From contig UQAQ01000044.1 in NCBI GenBank assembly GCA_900539115.1, forward strand, positions 1 to 22,879: a stretch of DNA of 22,879 nucleotides, given 5' to 3'. Below the pieces are notes generated by a model. The model saw nothing but the letters and a program-made list of their open reading frames with translations. It did not search any database and had not been told where the DNA came from. Of the stretch, positions 14,946 through 22,879 are shown one piece after another. Position 1 is the stretch's first letter. Every line of letters begins with the position of its first letter. A program made the position numbers and the translations under genes. Source of the DNA: an uncultured Roseburia sp. GTDB lineage: Bacteria > Bacillota > Clostridia > Lachnospirales > Lachnospiraceae.

Positions 14946-17129
14946 TTATTCCTTATTTTCCGGCATAAAGAATCGGTTTTTAAACATAACCTCCATCAAT
15001 ATGCGGTATTCATCTTCATTTGCCTCTGCCTTTAACTGAGCAAAGGTTTCCTCATCCGAATACATCTGCGGACTCATAACTGCGGAAGCCTTCTTTGCGG
15101 TCGCATTAAACAGCATGATCTTATTTACGCCCGCTGCGGCATTCCACGTACTCCAGGTATTCAATCCTGTTACATTCGGGGAACCATTACTCAAAAATGC
15201 CCCTACATATTTCTGCATAATACTTGTCAATTCTTTCCTGCCCGCTTTATTCTCTGTACGGATCGCATTCGGCGAAAGTTCCGGATTTTCATTCTTATAC
15301 GATCCACGCAGGAAATCCTTCGATACCCCATGCGCCGCTCCTACATAGGTACTGTATGCAGCATCGGTCACTGCCGGATCCGTTCCCCACAAAAAGCGGT
15401 ACGCATATACCGGCTGATGCAGCACATCCTGTGAAAGCAGATTTGCCGTCTCCTCAATATAATGTTCCGATTGGAATAAGCTTCCATACTGAATTGCCAG
15501 CTGCATCAGGCGGTCATACGTAGTCGTTGTAGTCGTACTTAACGCCTCGGTAATATCCGTTTTCATAGCAAAGCTGGAAAATTCTGTCACATCATTTCCA
15601 AGGATCACCGGTACTCGATTATAATTTCCACTCGCGATAACGGAAAATCCTTCTTTCGGGATCACCGTTCCATCGTTAAATCCCTGTGGGAAAAGATTCA
15701 GACGCAGTGCCGAAGAACGATACATATTGGCAACTTCCGCAGTCGTAAGACTGTAAAACAGATCCCGGATAGTTGTATTATCAGCCGACTGAATATATTT
15801 CAGTGCTGCTTCTTTCGTCGCATAAGTTCCCCGGTTCACTAATACTGTCGCAAGCTTACTCTCCGAAGATTCTTCTCCCTGCTCCGCCGTACATGTCTGA
15901 CAACCGCCGCTAAAAGCAATTACTTTATGAAATAACCCCTTCATCTGTGGGGAGATCATACAGAGCATCACATTTCTTGCTCCCGCGGAAAAACCGGACA
16001 GCGTAACATTTCCTGCATTTCCTCCGAAATTTCCGATTTCACTCTGTACCCATTGAAGTGCGGCCTTGATATCAAGCAGGGTAAAGTTTCCACTATTTTC
16101 CTCTGCCGTTCCGGTCTGCAATGCCGGATGACTCAGGTAACCAAATGCTCCCAATCGGTACTCAACGGTAACGACAACCGCCTTCGCCGCCACAGCAAAT
16201 TTGGAGAAGTCGGTATTGGCTGTCCCTGACGCATTTCCGCCGCCATGCAGATAAACCATGACCGGAAGGTTCTTTTCTGTCGTATTCGGACGATAGATAT
16301 TTACATACAGACAATCTTCCGTTCCCTGATAATTTGTGCCATCGCCATAACATGCCGCTCCCGATTTCGGAATACGTGCATTCCATGTTCCGCTCCAGGC
16401 GCTGACCGGCTGAGGAGCTTTCCATCGGTTGGTTCCGCCTGTCGAAGCCCCATAAGGGATTCCATACCAGATCAACGAAGCTGCATCACTGCTCTTTGTG
16501 CCCTTTACCTTTCCTTTCGTCGTAGTACGAATCGTTCCCTCTGCCACTTTAACACGAACGGTTTTTTTGCTGTTTCCATCCTTCGAATATATCGTAACAC
16601 TGGTACTTCCGGATGCCAGAGACGTAACCTTTCCCTTCGCAGATACCGTTATGATCTCCGGATTTTTCACCTCATAATGTAGTTTTGTATAGGATGCATT
16701 TTCCGGTTTGGCAGTTGCCTCCAGCCGCACGGAACCACCAAACGGAATCGAGATCTGTGTCGAAGGAACGGTAATTTTCTTTACTTTCTTTCCGACGATC
16801 AAACGGATAGCCGCTACCTTTTTCTTATTTTTATCGTAACCACGCAGATACGCCTTTCCTTTCTTTTTGGCAACCAATTTACGGTTTGCCTTGACCTCAA
16901 TTATCTTGGGTTTTGTAGACTTCCACGTAAGATTACGGTACTTTGCCACATCACTCTTTGTAAAGGGATGATTTTTCAGCAGTTTTGTAATCGTTTTACT
17001 ACTGCCCTTTTGCATTGTATATACAATTTTTTCCTGTGCCTGTATCGTTTTTGCGCCACAAAAAAATGTACCTGCTCCGAAGAGTAGGCACATTATAAAC
17101 ATCATTCTGACTATCTTTTTGCTATTCAT
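14946..17129 (-). CDS. Secreted type-B carboxylesterase with N-terminal Ig-like domains
   Basis: A 727-residue exported hydrolase. Residues 1-31 are a signal peptide (positive start, hydrophobic core, cleavage likely after KTIQA). Two Ig-like domains follow, about 33-115 and 118-197; the second fits the bacterial Ig-like (BIG2) pattern, including VSAKGKVTSLASGSTSVTI. From about 205 comes a type-B carboxylesterase: EDCLYVNIY at 271-279, the oxyanion loop HGGG at 295-298 and FGGNAGNVTLSGFSAG, a full match to the family signature with Ser381 as nucleophile. Glu516 (in NDVTEF) and His600 (GAAHG) are the likely other triad members. There is no LPXTG anchor; the basic Ig domains may hold it to the wall. 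The substrate is unknown (ester side groups of plant polymers or xenobiotics are possible). A weak GAGG precedes the ATG. Confidence 0.88.
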   Translation of the reverse strand: MNSKKIVRMMFIMCLLFGAGTFFCGAKTIQAQEKIVYTMQKGSSKTITKLLKNHPFTKSDVAKYRNLTWKSTKPKIIEVKANRKLVAKKKGKAYLRGYDKNKKKVAAIRLIVGKKVKKITVPSTQISIPFGGSVRLEATAKPENASYTKLHYEVKNPEIITVSAKGKVTSLASGSTSVTIYSKDGNSKKTVRVKVAEGTIRTTTKGKVKGTKSSDAASLIWYGIPYGASTGGTNRWKAPQPVSAWSGTWNARIPKSGAACYGDGTNYQGTEDCLYVNIYRPNTTEKNLPVMVYLHGGGNASGTANTDFSKFAVAAKAVVVTVEYRLGAFGYLSHPALQTGTAEENSGNFTLLDIKAALQWVQSEIGNFGGNAGNVTLSGFSAGARNVMLCMISPQMKGLFHKVIAFSGGCQTCTAEQGEESSESKLATVLVNRGTYATKEAALKYIQSADNTTIRDLFYSLTTAEVANMYRSSALRLNLFPQGFNDGTVIPKEGFSVIASGNYNRVPVILGNDVTEFSSFAMKTDITEALSTTTTTTYDRLMQLAIQYGSLFQSEHYIEETANLLSQDVLHQPVYAYRFLWGTDPAVTDAAYSTYVGAAHGVSKDFLRGSYKNENPELSPNAIRTENKAGRKELTSIMQKYVGAFLSNGSPNVTGLNTWSTWNAAAGVNKIMLFNATAKKASAVMSPQMYSDEETFAQLKAEANEDEYRILMEVMFKNRFFMPENKE

Positions 17130-17202
17130 GCGTATGCCTCATTTCTACTCTTGCTGTGATTTTATTATGCTAACAATAACATAAAGCAAAAATATGGCAT
17201 AA

Positions 17203-18495
17203 TCAATTATTCTCCATTCGCTCGATAATCTTTGCCGTCTGACGATATACATCCAATGGGTCTTCATCCATGAAAAACTGTCCATCTTCGTATAAAATCT
17301 TACCATCTACCATCGTCATCCGCACATTTTCCTTGCTTCCGCTATATACCAGATTTTTAAGAATGTCATGTTCCGGCTGCATATTCGGGCGTTTCATATC
17401 AATACGTATGATATCGGCAAGTTTGCCTTCTGCAAGGCAATCGCAGTCTTCTAATCCCATTATAAGTGCTCCTTGTGTCGTCGCCATCGAAAGAACATCG
17501 TCCGCCTTCATCGCTGCGGCATCTTTATGATATACCTTCGGCAGTACCGACGCAAGATACATCTCACGGAACATATCAAGCGCATTGTTGCTCGCTGGTC
17601 CATCTGTTCCCAATGCTACCGGAATCCCCGCATCCATCAATCCACACAGATCTGCGATCCCGCTCGCTAATTTAAGATTTGACGACGGATTGGATACGAT
17701 CGCGAGTTTGTTTTTCTGGCAAATTTTCTTATCCTCTTCGGACATCCAGACCCCATGAAAGCCCCCGCCACCATGAGCAAACATACCAATAGAATCCAAA
17801 AACCCAAACGGGGAAACATGATACTTTTCATAACATTCCTCGACCTCTTTCTTTGTTTCTGCTATATGCGTATAGACCGGCTTGCGAAGATCCAAAGCGA
17901 CCTTGGCAAGCTGTTCTAAAGTTTCACGTTTTGTCGTATATTCCGCATGGAATCCAAGTTGACAGGAAACCAGCGGCGACATCTCATTTAAGCGGTAAAA
18001 CTGTTCTTTCACTTCTTCTACCGAACTGCAGAAGTCATTCAGACCACTGCACATTACCGTACGAAATCCCACATCGCGTGACACTTCCGCATGGCAGTCA
18101 AAATCACGATACATATCAAAATTCGCTGTAATCCCGCTTGTCAGATATTCCATGATTCCCAAACGGATCAGCCAATATTGATCCTCTTTCGTAAGTTTGT
18201 CTTCCATCGGAAAGATTTTTTCGTACAACCAGGTCTGCAATGGCACATCGTCTGCATACGAACGTAGAAACGTCATCGCTGTATGCGTATGCGCATTTTT
18301 AAATCCCGGCAGGAGAAGGTCATTTCCCACGTCAATCTCGCGGTCCCACATTTTCTGTGGTGCATTTTCCGCATCGCCCACATAGGTAATCCGGTTTCCC
18401 TCGACATGGAGTTCTCCTGTAAAAATTTTCCGATCTGATCCCATCGCCGCAATTCTGGCATGATAAAACCGTATCTTATTTTCCTTACATATCAT
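17203..18495 (-). CDS. Amidohydrolase, adenosine-type nucleoside deaminase (MtaD/SAH deaminase family)
   Basis: Metal-dependent deaminase of about 430 residues in the family of S-adenosylhomocysteine/5'-methylthioadenosine/5'-deoxyadenosine deaminases (often labelled chlorohydrolase). All expected catalytic residues are visible: the metal-binding HTH of FKNAHTHTAM, the HxxET of THIAETKKEV, the His of FAHGGGGFHG and the Asp and Ser of LGTDGPASNN. The second-His region is usually AHCVHL; the glycine-rich AHGGGGFH here is a variation that may shape the pocket. The ATG at 18495 overlaps the last 11 bases of the purine nucleoside phosphorylase gene, so translation is coupled. A TTG at 18498 is one codon earlier. 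The context favours a purine nucleoside substrate; exact specificity is not decidable from sequence. Confidence 0.85.
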   Translation of the reverse strand: MICKENKIRFYHARIAAMGSDRKIFTGELHVEGNRITYVGDAENAPQKMWDREIDVGNDLLLPGFKNAHTHTAMTFLRSYADDVPLQTWLYEKIFPMEDKLTKEDQYWLIRLGIMEYLTSGITANFDMYRDFDCHAEVSRDVGFRTVMCSGLNDFCSSVEEVKEQFYRLNEMSPLVSCQLGFHAEYTTKRETLEQLAKVALDLRKPVYTHIAETKKEVEECYEKYHVSPFGFLDSIGMFAHGGGGFHGVWMSEEDKKICQKNKLAIVSNPSSNLKLASGIADLCGLMDAGIPVALGTDGPASNNALDMFREMYLASVLPKVYHKDAAAMKADDVLSMATTQGALIMGLEDCDCLAEGKLADIIRIDMKRPNMQPEHDILKNLVYSGSKENVRMTMVDGKILYEDGQFFMDEDPLDVYRQTAKIIERMENN

Positions 18496-19393
18496 CAATA
18501 ATCACACTCTGGCGAACCGGCTGTGCCACCATCGGTCTTACCGTCGGTTCTGTCTTCTCGATCATATCTGCTGTCATTTTACTGATTGCCCTATATACGA
18601 GCAGGCGGAACAATGGAGCCATCTTTTCTCCAACTTCTGTCACTTCCATATGGTTCAATGGAGTCTTACTGATTCCGCAAGCCATATTAGAGATACAGGA
18701 CAATCCGCACACACGCATTCCCATGTGGCGTCCTGCAATTGCTTCGATCGCCGTACTCATACCAACAGCATCTCCACCGATTGCCTGACACATACGAACT
18801 TCTGCTGTGGATTCATACTGTGGTCCACGCATCTGTACGTACACACCTTCACGAAGCGGCACATTACAGTCTCTCGCTGACTGACGGATGCACTCGCAAA
18901 GCTGGGTATCGTAAAGATTTTCCATCGAAGGAAAACGGCTGCCCCACTCATCTACATTTGCTCCCTGCAGAGGAGACGGCATAAAACTTGCGATCTGATC
19001 GGTGATCATCATAAAATCTCCCGGACGGTACATCGTATTCAATCCGCCAGCAGAATTTGTCAAAAACAGAATTTCTGCTCCGAGTTTTTTCATGACACGA
19101 ATCGGAAGAACCACATCGCTGATCGCATATCCTTCGTAAAAATGAACACGTCCCTGCATAATCACTACAGGAGTCTGTTCGATATATCCAAATACAAAAC
19201 GACCTTTATGACCATCTACCGTAGATACAGGAAATCCCTGAATCTGAGCATAGTCAATCGAATCTACTACTTTAATCACTTCTGCCAAAGCACCCAGTCC
19301 GCTTCCTAAAACAATCGCTACCTTTGGCACAAAATCAATTTTCGTACGAATCTGCTTATAGCACAATTCGACCTTCTCATATACTGAATTCAT
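18485..19393 (-). CDS. punA: Purine nucleoside phosphorylase (trimeric type)
   Basis: Cleaves inosine or guanosine (and deoxy forms) with phosphate to the free base plus (deoxy)ribose 1-phosphate. It belongs to the trimeric, low-molecular-weight PNP class. Visible motifs are the phosphate loop VLGSGLGALAE (about residues 28-38), GFPVSTVDGHKGRF with the conserved His, MQGRVHFYEGY, the LTNSAGGLN loop, GPQYESTAEVRM with the base-binding Glu and SCISNMACG with the Asn that reads the 6-oxo group. The Asn indicates preference for 6-oxopurines over adenosine. At 302 residues it is about 25 longer than usual; the extra is a C-terminal tail rich in Pro, Val and Gln. It starts its own transcription unit with the overlapping deaminase gene. 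AAGGAAGTG precedes the ATG. Confidence 0.95.
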   Translation of the reverse strand: MNSVYEKVELCYKQIRTKIDFVPKVAIVLGSGLGALAEVIKVVDSIDYAQIQGFPVSTVDGHKGRFVFGYIEQTPVVIMQGRVHFYEGYAISDVVLPIRVMKKLGAEILFLTNSAGGLNTMYRPGDFMMITDQIASFMPSPLQGANVDEWGSRFPSMENLYDTQLCECIRQSARDCNVPLREGVYVQMRGPQYESTAEVRMCQAIGGDAVGMSTAIEAIAGRHMGMRVCGLSCISNMACGISKTPLNHMEVTEVGEKMAPLFRLLVYRAISKMTADMIEKTEPTVRPMVAQPVRQSVIIDDM

Positions 19394-19428
19394 TGGTTCA
19401 CTTCCTTAACAAAATATTAGTTATATTT

Positions 19429-19457
19429 ATTGTAACTGTTTTTTCTCTTATTGTCTA
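19429..19457 (-). promoter_or_regulatory. Promoter of the punA-deaminase operon
   Basis: On the minus strand TAGACA (19452-19457) and TACAAT (19429-19434) are 17 bases apart, one mismatch from consensus in each hexamer. The predicted start is near 19422, about 29 bases before the punA ATG. Just upstream, AAATTTG/CAAATTT arms (19461-19467 and 19480-19486) straddle the hemW stop but lack a T-tract, so they are not an obvious terminator. Confidence 0.7.
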
Positions 19458-19485
19458 GTCAAATTTGCGGATTTTACTCCAAATT

Positions 19486-20631
19486 TTACTCGAAAAACAT
19501 CTCAAAAACCAGATTGCTCACATCAATTCCTTTTGCGGTCAGAAAAAGCCTGTCTTCCTCCCTGGCAGCAAGCCCCCTATCGCAGATTTTCTGAATGGTT
19601 TTTCCATATCGGGCAAAGGCATCCTCTCCAAATCTATCCCGGTATTTTCTAAGGGAAACTCCCTTCATACACCGCATTCCAAGGATAAAAAATTCCACCT
19701 GCTCATCCTCTTTCGTAAGAATTTCCTCAACCGATGCCACCGTCTCGCCCCGGTTAAGCCGGTTCACATACTGCCTCAGACCGGTCTCATTTTTCAAGCG
19801 GAACGTTCCGATTTTCGAGCTCGCACCAAGTCCCACACCAAGGTAATCTTCCCCGGTCCAATATTTGGTATTGTGACGGCTCTCAAATCCCGGTCTTGCA
19901 TAATTGGATATCTCATAGCGGGCATATCCTCTGTCCGCAAGCATCTGCTGCGTCAATTCATACATTTTACGATCAGTGTCTTCGTCCACCGGCGGATTGC
20001 CGCTATATTTTTCAAAAAATGGGGTTCCTTCTTCAATGATCAAACTATAGGACGAAATGTGCTGCGGTTCCAATGCCAGTATTTCCCGCAGCGAATGTTC
20101 ATACGAAGCAATCGTCTGTCCGGGAATCGCACTCATCAGATCCACGCTCAGATTTGTAAATCCAGCCTCTCTCGCCCAAAATACCGCCTGTTTCGCCTGT
20201 GAAAAGGTATGAATCCTTCCCAAGAGGGAAAGTTCTTTTTCCACCGCCGACTGGATCCCGATGCTGAGACGATTGATCCCCAGATCACGAAAGGCCCGCA
20301 ATGACTCTGCAGTCACGGTTCCCGGATTACATTCCATCGTGATCTCCGCATCTGATTTTACCGAAAATTTCCTTCTAATTGTCTCCAAAACCGTTCCTAT
20401 CTGCCTTTCCGAAAGCAGACTCGGAGTCCCGCCACCGAGATAGATCGTATCTACCTCCGCGGGAGACTCCGGCATTTTAAACGGATTACAGATTTCTTTC
20501 TGCAATGCATTCACATAGTTTTCTACTTCGCTGCAATCCGTCTCTCTTTTTAACGAAAATGACAAGAAATCGCAATAATTGCACTTCTTTACGCAAAAAG
20601 GAACATGGACGTAAATACCCAAAGATCCCAT
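19486..20631 (-). CDS. hemW: Heme chaperone HemW (radical SAM)
   Basis: HemW-type radical SAM protein of 381 residues, formerly annotated as oxygen-independent coproporphyrinogen III oxidase (HemN-like). It has the Fe-S motif C13-x3-C17-x2-C20 (FCVKKCNYCDF), the SAM-contacting YLGGGTPSLL, and the HNxxYW motif (RHNTKYW) that marks HemW heme-binding proteins and is absent from true HemN enzymes. Members insert heme into respiratory proteins in organisms tested; the role in a fermenter is less clear. The ATG at 20631 is one base after the lepA stop, with GAGGAAAAC inside the lepA end as ribosome binding site. The lepA-hemW order is conserved in Firmicutes. Confidence 0.95.
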   Translation of the reverse strand: MGSLGIYVHVPFCVKKCNYCDFLSFSLKRETDCSEVENYVNALQKEICNPFKMPESPAEVDTIYLGGGTPSLLSERQIGTVLETIRRKFSVKSDAEITMECNPGTVTAESLRAFRDLGINRLSIGIQSAVEKELSLLGRIHTFSQAKQAVFWAREAGFTNLSVDLMSAIPGQTIASYEHSLREILALEPQHISSYSLIIEEGTPFFEKYSGNPPVDEDTDRKMYELTQQMLADRGYARYEISNYARPGFESRHNTKYWTGEDYLGVGLGASSKIGTFRLKNETGLRQYVNRLNRGETVASVEEILTKEDEQVEFFILGMRCMKGVSLRKYRDRFGEDAFARYGKTIQKICDRGLAAREEDRLFLTAKGIDVSNLVFEMFFE

Positions 20632-20632
20632 A

Positions 20633-22450
20633 TCAGTTTTCCTCGTCCAATTTCAAAACGCTCATAAATGCCTTCTGTGGAATCTCTACATTTCCAATCT
20701 GACGCATACGTTTCTTTCCTTCTTTTTGCTTTTCCAGCAGTTTCTTTTTACGCGAGATATCACCGCCATAACATTTGGCAAGGACATCTTTTCGCACCGC
20801 TTTTACCGTCTCGCGGGCAATGATCTTATTGCCGATCGCTGCCTGTACCGGAATTTCAAACAGATGTCTCGGGATCTCCTGTTTGAGTTTCTCACACATC
20901 TTTCTTCCGCGCTCATAGGCTGTACTTTCGTGTACAATAAAGGAAAGGGCATCGACCTCTTCTTTATTGATCAGTATATTTAACTTCACAAGGCTGGATG
21001 GTTCATAGCCTTTCATCTCATAATCAAATGACGCATATCCTCTCGAACGCGATTTCAGGGAATCAAAGAAATCATAAATAATCTCATTCAGCGGCAGTAC
21101 ATATTTGAGAAGCGCTCTTGTCTCCTCCATGTATTCCATTCCAAGGTACACTCCGCGCCGTTCCTGACAAAGAGTCATAATTGCGCCGACGAACTCTGTC
21201 GTAACCATAATCTCCGCATTTACTACCGGCTCCTCCATATGCTCGATCTCAGACGGATCTGGAAGATTGGAAGGATTTGTCACTTCGACCATTTCCCCAT
21301 TGGTCTTGTACACATGATATACAACACCCGGTGCCGTCGTCACAAGGTCAAGATTGTACTCTCGCTCCAGTCTTTCCTGAATGACTTCCAGATGAAGTAA
21401 TCCCAAAAATCCGCATCGGAATCCAAATCCCAACGCAATCGATGTCTCTGCCTCAAACTGAAGCGCCGCATCGTTTAACTGCAATTTCTCTAACGCATCA
21501 CGCAGATCCTGATATTTTGCACCATCTGCCGGATACAATCCGCAGTACACCATTGGCTGTACTTTCTTATATCCGGGAAGTGCCTCTGCACACGGATTAT
21601 CCACTGTCGTCACGGTATCACCGACACGCGTTCCCTCTACATTTTTCAAGCTTGCCGTAATATAGCCAACCATTCCGGCGGACAATTCTTCACATGGAAT
21701 AAACTGACCGGCACCAAAGGTACCAACTTCCACTACCTCTTCTTCCAATCTGGTCGCCATCATACGTATTTTCGTCCCCTTTTTCACGGTTCCATCAAAA
21801 ATACGACAGAAAATAATAACCCCTTTGTATGAATCATAAATCGAGTCAAAGATAAGCGCCTTCAGCGGTGCTTTCTCGTCTCCCTGTGGTGCCGGGATCT
21901 TCTGCACGATCTGCTCCAGCACTTCTTCGATATTCGTTCCCATCTTTGCTGAGATCAACGGCGCATCTTCCGCCTCAATCCCGATCACATCTTCAATCTC
22001 CGCTTTGACACGCTCCGGCTCCGCGCTCGGCAAGTCAATCTTATTGATGACCGGCATGATCTCCAGATCATGATCAATCGCAAGATAACAGTTTGCCAGC
22101 GTCTGGGCCTCAATTCCCTGCGCCGCATCCACGATCAGGATAGCCCCTTCACAAGCCGCCAGACTTCGTGACACTTCATAATTAAAGTCAACATGTCCCG
22201 GAGTATCGATAAGATTGAAGATATATTCTTCGCCATCCTTTGCTTTATATACGATTCGCACGGTCTGTGCTTTGATCGTAATTCCACGTTCACGCTCCAA
22301 TTCCATATTATCAAGGACCTGAGCCTGCATTTCCCGCTCCGTCAAAAGCCCCGTCTTTTCTATGATTCGATCTGCCAGAGTAGATTTCCCATGGTCAATA
22401 TGGGCAATAATACAAAAATTTCGAATGTTACTCTTTTTTATTTCTGACAT
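20633..22450 (-). CDS. lepA: Elongation factor 4 (LepA), translational GTPase
   Basis: EF4/LepA, a ribosome-bound GTPase involved in back-translocation and in 30S biogenesis. The protein is 605 residues, the usual size. The G domain shows G1 AHIDHGKSTLADRI near residue 16, G3 DTPGHVDF and G4 NKIDLPSA. The central part matches EF-G-like domains II, III and V. The LepA-specific C-terminal domain includes KQEIPRHLFEIPVQAAIG and the conserved lysine-rich KCYGGDISRKKKLLEKQK. The ATG at 22450 gives the canonical NIRNFCIIAHIDHGK start; AAGGAAA lies about 12 bases upstream, a rather long spacing. Confidence 0.98.
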   Translation of the reverse strand: MSEIKKSNIRNFCIIAHIDHGKSTLADRIIEKTGLLTEREMQAQVLDNMELERERGITIKAQTVRIVYKAKDGEEYIFNLIDTPGHVDFNYEVSRSLAACEGAILIVDAAQGIEAQTLANCYLAIDHDLEIMPVINKIDLPSAEPERVKAEIEDVIGIEAEDAPLISAKMGTNIEEVLEQIVQKIPAPQGDEKAPLKALIFDSIYDSYKGVIIFCRIFDGTVKKGTKIRMMATRLEEEVVEVGTFGAGQFIPCEELSAGMVGYITASLKNVEGTRVGDTVTTVDNPCAEALPGYKKVQPMVYCGLYPADGAKYQDLRDALEKLQLNDAALQFEAETSIALGFGFRCGFLGLLHLEVIQERLEREYNLDLVTTAPGVVYHVYKTNGEMVEVTNPSNLPDPSEIEHMEEPVVNAEIMVTTEFVGAIMTLCQERRGVYLGMEYMEETRALLKYVLPLNEIIYDFFDSLKSRSRGYASFDYEMKGYEPSSLVKLNILINKEEVDALSFIVHESTAYERGRKMCEKLKQEIPRHLFEIPVQAAIGNKIIARETVKAVRKDVLAKCYGGDISRKKKLLEKQKEGKKRMRQIGNVEIPQKAFMSVLKLDEEN

Positions 22451-22489
22451 AATTTAACATTTTCCTTCCATTCAATATTCTTATGGACA

Positions 22490-22498
22490 AGTATACCA
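22490..22498 (-). promoter_or_regulatory. Extended -10 promoter of lepA-hemW
   Basis: On the minus strand TGGTATACT (22498-22490) fits the TGnTATAAT extended -10 form with one mismatch. No convincing -35 is seen 17 bases upstream, which extended -10 promoters tolerate. The predicted leader is about 33 bases. The rest of the 117-base gap (22451-22567) shows no clear terminator for the upstream gene, only a short AT-rich AATACT/AGTATT repeat over its stop codon. Confidence 0.6.
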
Positions 22499-22567
22499 TA
22501 AAAAGAAAGGAAATTCTATAACTTTTTGACTTGGATTGAAACCGGGAGGTCTTCTTTGACAATACTT

Positions 22568-22879
22568 TTAGTATTCCAGTTCCCGATACTCCATTTTTCC
22601 TTTCAACGTCTTCGTTGTCACCTGCAATGCATTTTTGCCAATGCTTTTTACAGATTTTGGAATGACAAGTTGATCAAAGCCACAACTTTCAAACGTTCCC
22701 GCCTTTATCGTACGAAGTGACTTCGGCAGATCAATCTGTTTATTTGCAGCGTAATACTCCAACTTTTTAATTTTGTTCTTTGCTGCAAATTTCACCTTAC
22801 AGCTTTGTTCCGGGAACTTGAAAAAAGTCTTTTCTTCCATTTTCCCTGTTTTTAAGTTTGTCAGATAACTTTCTTCGCC
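22568..22879 (-). CDS. Leucine-rich-repeat (BspA-like) protein, C-terminal fragment
   Basis: Partial gene: the frame stays open to the right edge (the edge codons read GEESYLTNLKTG before the first internal Met), so the true start lies outside. The visible 103 residues contain LRR_5/BspA-type repeats, for example DLPKSLRTIKAGTF and VIPKSVKSIGKNAL. Such repeats are common in cell-surface and secreted proteins of gut Firmicutes and mediate adhesion or protein binding. The fragment ends with a short Lys/Glu/Tyr tail and no anchor motif. Function and total length cannot be judged from this piece. Confidence 0.75.
   Translation of the reverse strand, partial: GEESYLTNLKTGKMEEKTFFKFPEQSCKVKFAAKNKIKKLEYYAANKQIDLPKSLRTIKAGTFESCGFDQLVIPKSVKSIGKNALQVTTKTLKGKMEYRELEY

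Noticed and set aside
19461..19486. AAATTTG/CAAATTT repeat as hemW terminator
   Set aside because: AT-rich stem with a 12-base loop and no T-tract following on the minus strand.
22451..22567. Rho-independent terminator after the leucine-rich-repeat gene
   Set aside because: Only weak stems (AATACT/AGTATT and a mismatched GACCTCC stem) with no run of T on the minus strand.
1..22879. CRISPR arrays, tRNA or rRNA genes, complete insertion sequences, prophage genes
   Set aside because: No regularly spaced repeats, cloverleaf-type sequences or transposase/phage proteins were seen on either strand.

Overview
The window looks like a piece of a core chromosome from an anaerobic, fermentative, probably spore-forming Firmicute, most likely a member of the Lachnospiraceae. 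The reasons are the pyruvate:ferredoxin oxidoreductase plus acetate kinase pair, an iron-dependent alcohol dehydrogenase, a YlbJ-like sporulation membrane protein, strong AGGAGG-type ribosome binding sites, TTGACA/TATAAT promoters and a moderately AT-rich composition. The species cannot be named from sequence alone. I see no tRNA, rRNA, CRISPR array or complete mobile element. All genes but one (ylbJ-like) are on the minus strand, so transcription runs from high to low coordinates.

Right end to middle (22879 to 17203): the 3' part of a leucine-rich-repeat surface protein enters from the right edge. Next come lepA (EF4) and hemW, joined with one base between them. Then, from a separate promoter, come a purine nucleoside phosphorylase and an overlapping amidohydrolase/deaminase. 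The last two fit one purine-nucleoside salvage route: deaminate an adenosine-type nucleoside, then phosphorolyse it.

Middle (17129 to 6782): a secreted type-B carboxylesterase with Ig-like N-terminal domains; nifJ (pyruvate to acetyl-CoA plus reduced ferredoxin); an asnS-asnA pair (asparaginyl-tRNA synthetase with ammonia-dependent asparagine synthetase); a compact structured element; an iron-containing alcohol dehydrogenase; and a sigma-70-like protein that lacks the DNA-recognition parts.

Left part (6767 to 1): recG, rsmD, a coiled-coil protein resembling actinobacterial SepIVA, the oppositely oriented ylbJ-like gene whose 3' end overlaps it, degV, ackA and rpmF. In many relatives this neighbourhood also holds coaD, pta, yceD and plsX. 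None of these is present between the flanking genes here, so the locus looks pruned or rearranged. Two facing terminator-like hairpins close the left edge and suggest a plus-strand gene, or an element end, just outside the window.

The most interesting items are the SepIVA-like protein, the core-binding-only sigma-like protein upstream of recG, the 87-nt structured element between asnA and the alcohol dehydrogenase, and a 16-bp palindrome in the ackA leader. None is proven to be a new system; each has a decisive check listed.
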